A stretch of DNA of 64,000 nucleotides from NCBI GenBank assembly GCA_025963715.1, contig JAOQAG010000040.1, forward strand, positions 1 through 64,000, in the 5' to 3' direction. A program made the translations under genes and the position numbers. A model generated the notes under the pieces. That model worked only from the letters and a program-made list of their open reading frames with translations. It was not told the DNA's origin and did not search any database. The stretch's first letter is position 1. Every line of letters starts with the position of its first letter. The stretch comes from Bacteroidota bacterium (GTDB lineage: Bacteria > Bacteroidota > Bacteroidia > 2-12-FULL-35-15). Shown here in pieces: positions 1 through 9,539 of the stretch.

Positions 1-104
<104 letters not shown>

Positions 105-114
105 TTTTTTAATT

Positions 115-147
115 AGCCTCAATTCAAAAGAATTGAGGCTTTTTTTG
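115..147 (+). terminator. Terminator of the rRNA operon
   Basis: A perfect 11-bp stem (AGCCTCAATTC with GAATTGAGGCT) closes a 4-base AAAA loop and is followed by seven T residues. It starts about ten bases after the 5S rRNA. Confidence 0.93.
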
Positions 148-182
148 TTGTATTTAGTACCTCATAAAAAAAATAAAAAGGG

Positions 183-686
183 TTTACCATATAAGGCATA
201 AAGAAACACATAAGGCGAGGCGTGTACTGTGTGGATAATATTAAATGAGTATCCGGAACTTTGTACCATAAAAAAGAATTCCTTTAAGAACGTCATTGCG
301 AGGGCTTTTCGCCCGAAGCAATCTCACACCAGTATATAATCTAGAATGAGATTGCTTCGGGCGAAAAGCACTCGCAATGACGTACAAATTAAGATTTTTT
401 CAATTAAAATAGTATAAGCCTGGTATAATATTATTACGGAACCAAGCCCTTCAAGGATAGAAAACACTGTTTGTAAAACTTTAATGAGATTTTTCGGGCA
501 ATACCTTATGTGTTCTTATGTACCTTATGTGGTTCAAGTTTTTTGCATAGTTCAATGGCTGGATTCCATAAAATAAAAAGATGGGTTGAGAGATTCGCGC
601 CTGTAAACAGCTTTTCGGGCAATAACCTTGTGTGGTTTCTTGGTACCTTATGTGGTTCAATTTTTTTGTTTGTTCAATGGCATCTA
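183..686. repeat. Gene-free repeat block with nested elements
   Basis: The gap between the rRNA terminator and the first gene holds no believable gene. ATAAGGC-type arms (183-216 and 504-535) enclose a separate 170-bp hairpin element (247-416). A stretch of about 70 bases (491-558) recurs imperfectly at 610-686, both copies starting near TTTTCGGGCAATA and ending near TTCAATGGC. The 63-codon reading frame at 510-701 is made of these repeats and is not called as a gene. Confidence 0.75.
247..416 (+). repeat. Hairpin element, copy 1 of 2
   Basis: The element has a 92-bp core (291-382) of two 36-base arms with one mismatch, reading CGTCATTGCGAGGGC at the outer left end, around a 20-base loop. 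Unique flanks follow: GAGTATCCGGAACTTTG on the left, and CAATTAAAATAGTATA on the right. A second copy lies at 24580-24750 in the opposite orientation. No reading frame is present, so it behaves like a non-autonomous repeat. Confidence 0.85.
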
Positions 687-713
687 ATTACTAAAGACTA
701 AGTATACTAAGAA

Positions 714-2405
714 CTAGTAAATAACCACTTTTACAACACCCGATTTTTTATTACCATTGCTCAGGCTCACGAAATAAACACCTTTCGCCATGTTGCTGAT
801 GTCCATTTTGATCAGCTGCTTGCCACGCATGGAATTCTCATTATGCACACGTTTCATTTCCTGTCCCAATACATTGCTAAGGATAATATCCGAACTTTCG
901 AATGTGTTGATCACTACCGTTAAATTCTGTGACGCCGGATTGGGATATACACTACTGATCCCGAAGGCCTGTTCTCTATTATTCAAGTCATTTACGCTGG
1001 TGGCGATGCAATAATTCTGCATGGATTTTACTGCTTTATACAAATTCAACCGTCCGCCGGTTACCGTAATTCCGGCCAAACCAGCTACCGGATCAACTGC
1101 GCCTAATAGTGAATCTTTCATCATCAGGGCAAACCCGGCTGGATCGGTTTTACAGTTAGTCATTAGTTGCGGGCAAGCTACTGAATACATTAAGCCGATG
1201 GTACCCGCTACATGCGGTGTTGCCATAGAAGTTCCGGAAATGGAAGCATATGTATTCGTTCCGCCGGAATAATACGTGGAGGTAATGTTGGTGCCCGGTG
1301 ATCCTAAATCAATATCGAGCGTACCATAACCCGCCGTGGCTTTTGTATCGTTGCTTTTGGTATTGGTAACCGTAATTAACCAGTTGCTTTGGCAGGAAGT
1401 TGGAATATCGCCCTGTACATCAACGTTGTAATTAGCATTGGCTGTAGCAGCAGCACTGACTATTCCCACAGCACCCATGGAATCGTACATGGCGCACCAT
1501 AATGGATAGGCGGATGGCATTGCCAGATCCACACCAAAAGAAGAATTGGTGGAAACCACAAATGCGCCCTGTGTACCGTTTGTTTGATTATAAAGTCGGC
1601 GCTGATCGCGGACATAGCTGTATGCTGCTACTACATTGGCTTCAAACGTGCCGCCACTTCCGCTACCGTAACTTACCGGCATTACTTTTACATTCCAGTT
1701 TACGCCGGTTACCCCGATGCCGTTGTTGCCGCGGGCACCCACTGTTCCGCATACATGCGTACCATGGCTTGCAGGTGTCCAGTTATCGGTGTTGGTACCG
1801 GAATTCCAGCCGTCAAAATCATCAATATACCCATTGCCATCATTATCAATACTATCGTTCGGAATCTCCTGGTAATTTTTCCAGAAATTAATATCGGGAT
1901 GTGTCAGTGAAAATCCGCCGTCGATCACCGCTACTACAATGGAATCGCCTTGCGCCGTCAGGCCGCCGGTGGTGATGTCCCATGCTTCCGGTGCATCAAT
2001 ATCCGCATCGGCAACACCGCCGGAACCGCCATTGGTACCATCGTTATTCATGTCCCACATGACGCTGAACTGCGGATCGTTGGGAATCGTGTTACGTTCG
2101 TTCACGTAGTGATTAAATTGTGCAATTTTTACTCCCGGGGAACTTTTTATTTTGGAGAGCAGCAGCTCTTCGTTTACGGTTGGATCAAATGAAAATAAAT
2201 AAATGTGCATGCTTTCGGAAAGTATCCGTTCGGCTTTTAATTGCGTGCTTACACCGTTAAGCTGGGATAGATCGGACTGGATCCTTTTTGCATCGGCATC
2301 CGAACGCAGCATTACCAATAGATTTCCGGGAACGTGATTGTGATCCTGTGCAACAGCAATAACAGAAAAAAACAAAGCAAGCGCAGTCGTGTAAATGTTT
2401 TTCAT
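714..2405 (-). CDS. Secreted subtilisin-like serine protease (S8) with T9SS sorting domain
   Basis: This is a 563-residue exported protease. A signal peptide (MKNIYTTALALFFSVIAVAQ) is followed by a short propeptide-like region and the S8 domain at about 150-465. The catalytic residues are visible: Asp162 in AVIDGGF, His214 in SHGTHVCG and Ser393 in SGTSMATPH, with a candidate oxyanion Asn near 287. The last 80 residues, starting near SSVYPNPASQ, look like a type A T9SS sorting domain, so export across the outer membrane is inferred. I start at the Met directly before the signal peptide. The longer frame (to 2471) would overlap the divergent helicase gene and hide the signal. The substrate is unknown. 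Confidence 0.9.
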   Translation of the reverse strand: MKNIYTTALALFFSVIAVAQDHNHVPGNLLVMLRSDADAKRIQSDLSQLNGVSTQLKAERILSESMHIYLFSFDPTVNEELLLSKIKSSPGVKIAQFNHYVNERNTIPNDPQFSVMWDMNNDGTNGGSGGVADADIDAPEAWDITTGGLTAQGDSIVVAVIDGGFSLTHPDINFWKNYQEIPNDSIDNDGNGYIDDFDGWNSGTNTDNWTPASHGTHVCGTVGARGNNGIGVTGVNWNVKVMPVSYGSGSGGTFEANVVAAYSYVRDQRRLYNQTNGTQGAFVVSTNSSFGVDLAMPSAYPLWCAMYDSMGAVGIVSAAATANANYNVDVQGDIPTSCQSNWLITVTNTKSNDTKATAGYGTLDIDLGSPGTNITSTYYSGGTNTYASISGTSMATPHVAGTIGLMYSVACPQLMTNCKTDPAGFALMMKDSLLGAVDPVAGLAGITVTGGRLNLYKAVKSMQNYCIATSVNDLNNREQAFGISSVYPNPASQNLTVVINTFESSDIILSNVLGQEMKRVHNENSMRGKQLIKMDISNMAKGVYFVSLSNGNKKSGVVKVVIY

Positions 2406-2469
2406 TTGAGATAATTTTAAATAAAAATACCTATTTATTATGTAATTTGCAATACTCATACGGGATTCC

Positions 2470-5400
2470 ATGTCAGATAAAAATTTTACGATCTATAAAT
2501 CATCCGCAGGTTCGGGAAAAACATTTACCCTCGTAAAGGAGTACCTGGCATTGGCCCTGAACGATCCGTCCGACAAGCCGCAGGCCTACAAGCACATTTT
2601 AGCGATCACGTTTACCAACAAGGCTGCGGCAGAAATGAAGGAACGCATTGTGAAGGCGCTGAAAGAATTGTCGGAGGAAGATTACACCGGAATTTCGGGC
2701 GGTACCAAAACATTACTGGAGATTTTAAAAGCGCATAAAAAATTAAATGAACGGGAACAGCTGGACGATGCCGTGATCCGGAAACGGGCACAGCGGATCT
2801 TAACGGCCATTCTTCACAATTACTCGGATTTTGCGATCGGCACCATTGATGCATTTGTACACAAAGTGGTGCGCACGTTTGCATTTGATTTGAAGATCCC
2901 AATGAGCTTTGACATTGAAATGGACGATGAAAAATTGCTGACGCAGGCGATTGATCTGTTGATTGCGCAGATCGGCAGCGATGAGCGATTGACCAAAGCA
3001 CTGATCGAATTTACAGAAAGCAAAACGGACGATGAAAAAAGCTGGCACATTGAAACAGACCTGATGCGCTTTGCAAAGAATTTACTGAATGAAGAAGGCG
3101 CGCTGTACATCGAAAAATTAAAAGCGCTGAGCGTGGATGATTTTTTCAAGATCAAGGAAACGCTTTTTGCGGAAATAAAAAAATTTGAATCGGCTGTGAC
3201 CGCACCTGCCGTAAAGGCAAGCGAGCTGATCAGGAATGCTGGTTTAACCAGCAAACAATTTTTCCAGGGCGATCGCGGCATTGCCGGTTATTTTGAAAAG
3301 ATCGCAAAAGGCCGCATGGATGCGCTTACGCCGAATACTTACGTGAGCAATACGGTGGGTGAAGATAAGTGGGCCGCCGGAAAAATAAGCAGGGAGGAAC
3401 AGGCAGCGATTGAAGGAATTAAAGGACAATTGCTGGATGCGTTTAACGCGATCATGATCGAGAAAGAGGCGCGTTACGCCGATTATATGTTGTTTCAGCT
3501 GATCAACAAAAATATGTATTCGCTGGCGGTGCTGAATGAAATAGAAAAATTATTGTCGGAATACAAAGCACAAAACAACATTGTACACATTTCGGAATTT
3601 AATAAAATGATTGCGAAAATTGTATTGAACGAGCCGATCCCTTTTATTTACGAGCGTTTGGGAGAGCGTTACAATAATTACCTGATCGATGAATTCCAGG
3701 ATACATCGGTGTTGCAATTTCAGAATTTATTGCCGCTGATCGATAACTCACTTGCAAGCGGCTATTTTACAATGCTGGTGGGCGATGGAAAACAAGCCAT
3801 TTACAGGTGGCGTGGAGGCGAAGTGGAACAATTTGCAATGCTGCCCGAAATTTTTTCGCACCAGGGAAACCCATTGGTGCTGGAGCGGCAGGAAAGTTTA
3901 AAACGCAATCACGATCCGCAGGTATTGAATAAAAATTTCAGGAGCAAGCGCGAGATCATTGAGTTTAACAATGCGTTATTTCGCACTTTATCAGGCAAAC
4001 TGAATGATAAATACAAAAGCATTTACGATTCGCTGGAGCAGGAATTTAACCCGGCCAACACCGGCGGTTTTGTGCAGGTGGAATTTTTAGAAGAAGAGAA
4101 AGAGGAATGGCGCGAAAAAAATTTAAGCCGCACTTACGAAATTATCCTGCAATTGCTGAATGATAATTTTTTGTTAAAAGACATTGCCATTTTGGTGCGT
4201 AAAAATACCGATGGAAGTGAGATTGCCAATTATTTAACAGAAAAAAGCATCCCGGTAATTTCTTCTGATTCGCTGCTGTTGAGCAATTCGGCGGATGTGA
4301 ATTTTTTACATTCCATTCTTAAATTTTTGGCAAATAATACTGATAATATCATTCACACCGAAATTTTAGAATATTTTATTGCTTCGGGAATGATCACCAA
4401 TGTGACGATCGATGACCTGATCCGGAAAAAAAACGAAGGCGGTTTACTGCCAATCATTAATTCCGTTTCAAAGGAATTCGGAATGATCGCGCTATCGAAA
4501 ATGGCCTTGTACGAGCTGATGGAAGAGTTGGTGCGCTTGTTCAGCCTGAATAAAATACCGAATGCTTATATTCAGTTTTATCTGGATGAAGTGTTGAATT
4601 ACAGCATCAAAAAAAATAACAACCTCAATGATTTTATTGAGTATTGGGAAGATAAAAAAATGAAGGCTTCGCTGGTGATCCCGCAAGGCATGGATGCGGT
4701 AAGCATTATGACGATCCACCGTTCCAAAGGATTGGAATTTCCGGTGGTGATCCTTCCTTTTTCGAATGGAAAAGTGAAGAACGGGAAAGATAATTTATGG
4801 GTGAACCTGGAAAACGATCGCCTTCCAAACTTACCATCGGCGCTGGTTCCGGCCAATGCCGATCTTAAAGAAACCATTTATGCGGATTTGTATGAAGAAG
4901 AAAAAAACAAATCGCTGCTCGATAGTTTTAACGTGTTGTATGTAGGATTAACGCGCCCGGAAGAGCGCATGTACATCCTTGCCGATACGCCCGGGAAAAA
5001 TCCGGCAAACATGGGCAAAGTAAGCGATATGCTGGCCTATCATTACCAGGTGGCAGGAGAGTGGTCGGATCAAAAAGCGGTATATACTTTTGGCGAAGAG
5101 GTAAAACACAAACACCACGATAAAACCACACCGCTGACCAATTTTCAATTGCCGGTATTTAATTCCAACCGCTGGCGCGAAAGTATTAAAATGCGTGCGG
5201 CGGCTCCGGGGATCTGGAACACCAACATGGCGGAAACCAAAAAAGATTACGGCGTGATGGTACATACTGCTTTGGCGCGAATCAAACACCCGGGTGATAT
5301 TGAACCGGCGTTGAATGCGATGCTGGCAGAAGGATTGATCAACAATGAAGAAAAAGAAAACCTGTTTTCCAAGATCAGCAACATTGTTGAATTACCGCAA

Positions 5401-5664
5401 TTAAAAGCGCATTTCAAAGAAGGACTTTTTGTGAAAAATGAAGCGGAAGTAATTGCGCTTACCGGCGAATTGTTCCGTCCCGATAGAGTTGTACTCGATA
5501 AAAAAAATGCCGTGATCATTGATTATAAAACCGGTGCAGAAAAACAAAGCCACCAGAAACAGATCATTCAATATGGCGATTTGCTGAATCAAATGGGATA
5601 TGTGGTAACGGAAAAATTGCTGGTATATATTGAGATCGAGGACGGGAAAGTGGTTTTAGTTTAG
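2470..5664 (+). CDS. UvrD/RecB-type helicase-nuclease, AddA-like
   Basis: This is a 1064-residue superfamily 1 helicase with a C-terminal nuclease, of the kind that processes double-strand DNA ends for recombination. Walker A is SSAGSGKT (11-18), motif Ia TFTNKAAAEM, motif II LIDEFQDTS (about 405-413), motif III GDGKQAIYRWRGG (about 438), motif IV NFRSKREI, motif V TIHRSKGLEFP and motif VI NVLYVGLTRPEER. The RecB-type nuclease motif IIDYKTG lies near 1016-1022, with GVMVHTALARI upstream. AddA/RecB enzymes usually work with an AddB-like or RecC-like partner, and none is adjacent, so it must be encoded elsewhere. The gene starts 64 bp from the divergent protease gene. Confidence 0.9.
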   Translation: MSDKNFTIYKSSAGSGKTFTLVKEYLALALNDPSDKPQAYKHILAITFTNKAAAEMKERIVKALKELSEEDYTGISGGTKTLLEILKAHKKLNEREQLDDAVIRKRAQRILTAILHNYSDFAIGTIDAFVHKVVRTFAFDLKIPMSFDIEMDDEKLLTQAIDLLIAQIGSDERLTKALIEFTESKTDDEKSWHIETDLMRFAKNLLNEEGALYIEKLKALSVDDFFKIKETLFAEIKKFESAVTAPAVKASELIRNAGLTSKQFFQGDRGIAGYFEKIAKGRMDALTPNTYVSNTVGEDKWAAGKISREEQAAIEGIKGQLLDAFNAIMIEKEARYADYMLFQLINKNMYSLAVLNEIEKLLSEYKAQNNIVHISEFNKMIAKIVLNEPIPFIYERLGERYNNYLIDEFQDTSVLQFQNLLPLIDNSLASGYFTMLVGDGKQAIYRWRGGEVEQFAMLPEIFSHQGNPLVLERQESLKRNHDPQVLNKNFRSKREIIEFNNALFRTLSGKLNDKYKSIYDSLEQEFNPANTGGFVQVEFLEEEKEEWREKNLSRTYEIILQLLNDNFLLKDIAILVRKNTDGSEIANYLTEKSIPVISSDSLLLSNSADVNFLHSILKFLANNTDNIIHTEILEYFIASGMITNVTIDDLIRKKNEGGLLPIINSVSKEFGMIALSKMALYELMEELVRLFSLNKIPNAYIQFYLDEVLNYSIKKNNNLNDFIEYWEDKKMKASLVIPQGMDAVSIMTIHRSKGLEFPVVILPFSNGKVKNGKDNLWVNLENDRLPNLPSALVPANADLKETIYADLYEEEKNKSLLDSFNVLYVGLTRPEERMYILADTPGKNPANMGKVSDMLAYHYQVAGEWSDQKAVYTFGEEVKHKHHDKTTPLTNFQLPVFNSNRWRESIKMRAAAPGIWNTNMAETKKDYGVMVHTALARIKHPGDIEPALNAMLAEGLINNEEKENLFSKISNIVELPQLKAHFKEGLFVKNEAEVIALTGELFRPDRVVLDKKNAVIIDYKTGAEKQSHQKQIIQYGDLLNQMGYVVTEKLLVYIEIEDGKVVLV

Positions 5665-6056
5665 AGTTTGAAGTTGGGAGTTTTGAGTTCTGTGTTTGAA
5701 AGAAGTTTAGAGTTTAAAGTTTATTGCTTTGAGTTCTGTGTTTGTTTTTCAAACAAATAGTTCTTGTTTTTTCTTTGCGACCTCTGCGCCTTCTTTGCGC
5801 GCTTTGCGGTAAAAATAGAACAGCAAACCTTGAACTTCCCAACCAAAGTAAGAGATTGATTTTCTAATTAACAGATCCCGGGTCGGCGCCCGGGATGACA
5901 AGATGGAGGGAAATTATTCTTCGATTTAGCACACACAGCATCCGCGTACAGCAAAACTTTAAACTTTTGAACTTTAAACGTTGAACTTTTTTCCAATAAC
6001 CCGTATCTTTTCAAAATGATTGCGTTATAAGATCGAAAACACGGTAAAAAGAGTAT
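5665..6056. repeat. Repeat-filled intergenic region
   Basis: No gene is seen. From left to right it holds GAGTTTGAAG-type quasi-tandem repeats (5664-5740), a TTTGCGACCTCTGCGCC element (5773-5812), a GATCCCGGG/CCCGGGATGACA hairpin (5874-5900), and an AGCAAAAC plus AACTTT composite repeat (5950-5990) that runs into the probable promoter of the sigma factor. Confidence 0.7.
5981..6011 (+). promoter_or_regulatory. Candidate promoter of the ECF sigma gene
   Basis: TTG at 5981-5983 and TATCTTTT at 6004-6011 are separated by 20 bases. The second matches the Bacteroidota -7 element TAnnTTTG in all but the last base. The leader would be about 40 nt. Confidence 0.4.
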
Positions 6057-6620
6057 ATGCTACAAACATCAAAATACCATGCAACAGCAACAGACCTGGC
6101 TACTGAACAGCAGGTGGTTGAGGCTGCAAAAAAGGATCCTGCCCGTTTTGCTGCGTTGTACGATAAATATTACGAGCAGATCTTCCGCTTCATTTACCAG
6201 CGGGTGGACGATAAAGAGCAGGCTTTTGATGCAACGCAGCAAACATTTTTAAAGGCAATGAACAGCCTGCACAAATACGAATACCGGGGCGTTCCGTTTG
6301 CTTCCTGGTTATACAGGATTGCTTCCAGCGAGGTTAATAATTTATTCAGGGCGCAAAAAGCACAACGGACGGTAAATGTGGAATCGGTGAATGTTTACAA
6401 CATTATTGAAGAGATCCAGGAAAGCAAAATTGATCAGTATCACGATAAAATCGTGGACATCATCAGCGGACTGCCGGAAAATGAATTACAGCTGATAGAG
6501 ATGCGTTTTTTTGAAAAACGCTCGTTCAAAGAGATCGGGGAGATCCTGGAAATGACCGAAAACAATGCGAAGGTAAAAACGTACCGGATTTTGGAAAAGC
6601 TGAAGAAAATGATAAAGTAA
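6057..6620 (+). CDS. RNA polymerase sigma factor, ECF family
   Basis: This is a 187-residue sigma-70 family protein of normal ECF length. Region 2 spans about 30-95 (RFAALYDKYYEQIFRFIYQR, then DATQQTFLKAM and ASWLYRIAS). Region 4 spans about 130-187, with the helix-turn-helix RSFKEIGEILEMTENNAKVK. It should direct RNA polymerase to a small set of promoters. The downstream gene encodes a protein with one membrane segment, an arrangement often seen when the neighbour controls the sigma factor, but no known anti-sigma domain was recognised there. Three possible ATG or GTG starts are close together; the first ATG keeps the whole region 2. Confidence 0.9.
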   Translation: MLQTSKYHATATDLATEQQVVEAAKKDPARFAALYDKYYEQIFRFIYQRVDDKEQAFDATQQTFLKAMNSLHKYEYRGVPFASWLYRIASSEVNNLFRAQKAQRTVNVESVNVYNIIEEIQESKIDQYHDKIVDIISGLPENELQLIEMRFFEKRSFKEIGEILEMTENNAKVKTYRILEKLKKMIK

Positions 6621-6728
6621 AAAGTCGACAATAGGCAATAAAGAAATAAACAATAAAACAGTAGACAATAAAACAAACACAGGTTCGTAAATTCATATTT
6701 AATTCGTGATCTGTACAAATTACCAAAA

Positions 6729-8444
6729 ATGAAAAGGAAAATTAACATAAACCGGCCAGAGATCAGCTCCGAAGAAATTGCGAAGCAGAAGAACTTTGAT
6801 TCGGTTTTGAAGAATAACAGCATGCACATGGGACCAAAATCGTTGCTGAAAAAGCCATGGTTTTTGTCGGGTGTGGTAGTAGCCGCTATTGCGGTGATCG
6901 CAACGGTGGTGGTGCTGAATCAAAAGCCCAAAACGGCGCCGGAAACTACGGCTGTAGAACAACCGGCAGCAACTGATGCTGCATTGGAAGCATTTTACAA
7001 GGCAGAAGAAGCAAAACCCTGCATTGCGCCACCGATAAAAGGCTTGAACGTTCCGTATACCGTTTTTAATGTAAATGCTCAGAAAGGCGGTGTGCTCGAT
7101 TTTAAAACCGGCTCCAAATTAACCGTTCCTAAAAATGCGTTTACCGATGCAAACGGAAATCCTGTAAAAGGTGATGTGGAGTTGCGTTACCGCGAATTTC
7201 ACGATGCAGCCGATTTTTTTGTTTCCGGGATCCCGATGACGTATGACAGTGCCGGTGTAAAATATCAGTTTGAATCGGCCGGAATGATGGAAATGCTGGC
7301 GTACCAGGATGGTAAACCGGTAAACATGGCGCCGGGAAAAACGATCAATGTGGAGCTGGCATCCGATTACAAAGGCAATGAATACAATTTGTACAAACTG
7401 GATACGGTAAAAAATAACTGGTCGTGTTTGGGTAAGGACAAAGTAGTAGCGGCTTCAAAACCGCAGGGCACGGCAAAACCGGATACCGTTAAAACCATGA
7501 CTGTTGCTCAAACTCGGGAATACAAAAAAATAGAAACGCAAAAGGTAGAAGCAAAAACGGTAAAAGAAACACAGGTGGCTGCATTGCCAAAACCCGGACC
7601 GGAGCCACAAAAGCCGCAACCGGTGAAAAAAGGAAGGCCGACATTTAACCTGGATGTGGACACAAAAGATTTTCCGGAATTTGCTATTTACAACGGTTTG
7701 TTATTTGAAGTGGGCGACGAGAATAAAAATTTCAGCAGTACTTTGTATGATGTGGCCTGGGAAGACACAAAAATTACAGAAGGAAGCATCAAAGGAAAAA
7801 ATTATATCCTGACCCTGCAAAAAGGAAAACAAAAAGTAGACCTGGTAGTGTATCCTGTATTTGAAGGCAAAAATTATGAAACCGCCATAAAGGAATTCCA
7901 GGGAAAATTTGATAAATACAACACTTTGCTAACCAAGCGCCTGGCAGATGAAAAACGGATTGAGGACGAATACCAGGCAAAATTACTGGCATTCAAAGAA
8001 GAGCAGGATGCACTGGAACGCAAGTGGAAAAAACAAATGGACGACCGTTTAGCAACAATGACAACGCAGGAGAAGGTAATGCGCGTATTTACCATGAGCA
8101 GCTTTGGTGTTTATAATTGCGATTGTCCGAAAAGCTATCCGAAAGGCGTATTGTGCAATGCAAAACTGGCAAACGAAAATAAAGTGGATCTGATGTGTTA
8201 CGATGTATTTTTAGTTGACAGGCACAGGAATGGCTTGTTCAGCTATTACAAAAATCCGGTAGCTAATTTTTCATTTGATCCAAATTCCGTAAATATCCTT
8301 TGGACAGTGGAAGAAGGGAAGTTATATTATTTAAAACCCGAAGATTTTGCAGCTGTTAAAAGTGGTGACCAGCTGATCAAAATGAACCGGGTAGAACAGA
8401 ACTTCAAAACGGTAGATGAAATGAAAGCGTTTTTTGACTTGTAA
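6729..8444 (+). CDS. Single-pass membrane protein downstream of the ECF sigma factor
   Basis: This 571-residue protein of unknown function has a basic cytoplasmic N-terminus of about 43 residues, one membrane helix at about 44-64 (WFLSGVVVAAIAVIATVVVL) and a large C-terminal part that should be periplasmic. Residues about 110-205 (LDFKTGSKLTVPKNAF, then GDVELRYREF and FESAGMMEML) resemble the ZU5-like beta domains of other Bacteroidota surface proteins. This is a tentative match. A Pro/Lys-rich linker follows near 270-300 and a charged coiled coil near 395-440. The position 108 bp behind the sigma gene suggests a regulatory partner (inference). A good terminator follows. Confidence 0.75.
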   Translation: MKRKININRPEISSEEIAKQKNFDSVLKNNSMHMGPKSLLKKPWFLSGVVVAAIAVIATVVVLNQKPKTAPETTAVEQPAATDAALEAFYKAEEAKPCIAPPIKGLNVPYTVFNVNAQKGGVLDFKTGSKLTVPKNAFTDANGNPVKGDVELRYREFHDAADFFVSGIPMTYDSAGVKYQFESAGMMEMLAYQDGKPVNMAPGKTINVELASDYKGNEYNLYKLDTVKNNWSCLGKDKVVAASKPQGTAKPDTVKTMTVAQTREYKKIETQKVEAKTVKETQVAALPKPGPEPQKPQPVKKGRPTFNLDVDTKDFPEFAIYNGLLFEVGDENKNFSSTLYDVAWEDTKITEGSIKGKNYILTLQKGKQKVDLVVYPVFEGKNYETAIKEFQGKFDKYNTLLTKRLADEKRIEDEYQAKLLAFKEEQDALERKWKKQMDDRLATMTTQEKVMRVFTMSSFGVYNCDCPKSYPKGVLCNAKLANENKVDLMCYDVFLVDRHRNGLFSYYKNPVANFSFDPNSVNILWTVEEGKLYYLKPEDFAAVKSGDQLIKMNRVEQNFKTVDEMKAFFDL

Positions 8445-8490
8445 AAATTTGTAGTAATAATTTCTTGTTTGTTTGTGTTTGTAGAGTGAT

Positions 8491-8536
8491 TCATGCCGGT
8501 TTTATTGGTTCGTAAAACCGGCATGATTTATTTTTT
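8491..8536 (+). terminator. Terminator after the ECF-linked membrane protein gene
   Basis: A perfect 14-bp stem (TCATGCCGGTTTTA with TAAAACCGGCATGA) closes an 8-base loop and is followed by a T-rich run. It separates the 6729 gene from the next one. Confidence 0.85.
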
Positions 8537-8541
8537 AAAGT

Positions 8542-9165
8542 ATGGAGATAAAAAATAAAATAATAAGTGTGCTGACTGTTTTTCTGTTTTGTGTGAGCAT
8601 TGCTATTGCTCAAACTCAGGACAGTACGGAAACACACGGCATTATTAAAATTAAAAAAAAATCATCCGGGCCAATATACATTAAAGCTTCCGCGAGATTT
8701 TTTAATTACGAGTATCCTGCAAATATGAGCATGAACGGTAATGCACCGCAAACAATCCAGCCTTTTCCGGTAGTGGAAGGCCACGCATTCCCCTTTAACT
8801 ATTCCGCATTTTTTTATGAAAAATTTAAAGGAATGAAAATCGATCTCCGTCAGAAAGAAACAGATACCGTACAAATTTATTTGAAAGTCAGGTACAACGG
8901 AAAAGTGGCGTTTAAAGATTATTCATCCGCTACAAATCCCGGTATGAAATACGCTAACCGGTCTGCAGAATACCAATCGAACGACCTGAGCTTAAATTGC
9001 ATGAGCTTTTTAACAGATATAAAAGAATGGTACCCTGCTTATTTTATTTTACCTAAAAAAGAAAAATTCAAAAAACAAACCGTCATCGTACCCTACCAGG
9101 AAAAGATCGATTGTAACGGGATCATTTCCGTCATTTTTTCTACTGTTCCGTTTGATGAGGATTGA
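8542..9165 (+). CDS. Hypothetical exported protein
   Basis: This is a 207-residue protein with a clear signal peptide (VLTVFLFCVSIAIAQ) and no domain I recognise. The mature part is rich in Lys and aromatic residues and carries SLNCMSF and KIDCNGI, so two Cys could form a disulfide. The gene starts 15 bp after the upstream terminator, so it probably has its own promoter or depends on readthrough. A periplasmic or surface location is inferred from the signal peptide only. Confidence 0.7.
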   Translation: MEIKNKIISVLTVFLFCVSIAIAQTQDSTETHGIIKIKKKSSGPIYIKASARFFNYEYPANMSMNGNAPQTIQPFPVVEGHAFPFNYSAFFYEKFKGMKIDLRQKETDTVQIYLKVRYNGKVAFKDYSSATNPGMKYANRSAEYQSNDLSLNCMSFLTDIKEWYPAYFILPKKEKFKKQTVIVPYQEKIDCNGIISVIFSTVPFDED

Positions 9166-9539
9166 ATCGTTTTAACAGGGGTATTAGATTTTAGATGTTG
9201 GATATTAGACTGTGTGTAACAAACATGTGTATGTTACTTTTAACCACAAAAGAAACAAAAGACGAAGCCGGTTAAAGCGTTTAAAACATTGGTATGTCAC
9301 ATCCTGCCCTTATGTGTTTCTTTGTGCCTTATGTGGTAGATTTTTTTTGTTTCAAGCATCTAATGCTATTTCAATACAACAAACATTGGTATGTTACATT
9401 CTACTCTTTTGATTCTTTTGTTTTCTTTTATGGTTATTGGATGATCTGCATCCGCACATCAGCAATCCTTTTCCGATCAGCACATCAGTAATCCTTTTCC
9501 CCGTTAATTTTTTTATCTTTAGTCCTTCAAATCCGGAGG
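9166..9539. repeat. Repeat-filled intergenic region
   Basis: No gene is seen. A TTAGATGTTGGATATTAG repeat (9186-9212) is followed by an ATAAGGCAC-type inverted repeat (9241-9267 against 9308-9338). A second partial unit begins AACATTGGTATGTTACATTC near 9385. Short reading frames here come from the repeats. TATCTTTA at 9514-9521 is one base off a -7 element for the next gene. Confidence 0.65.

Noticed and set aside
510-701. A 63-codon reading frame after the 5S rRNA
   Set aside because: It is composed of the duplicated TTATGTGGTTCAA repeat words; a similar frame at 9212-9412 comes from the same words. No start signal or domain is visible.
2612-3281. Minus-strand frames inside the helicase gene
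   Set aside because: They lie inside a gene whose motifs all read on the plus strand, and they show no protein features.
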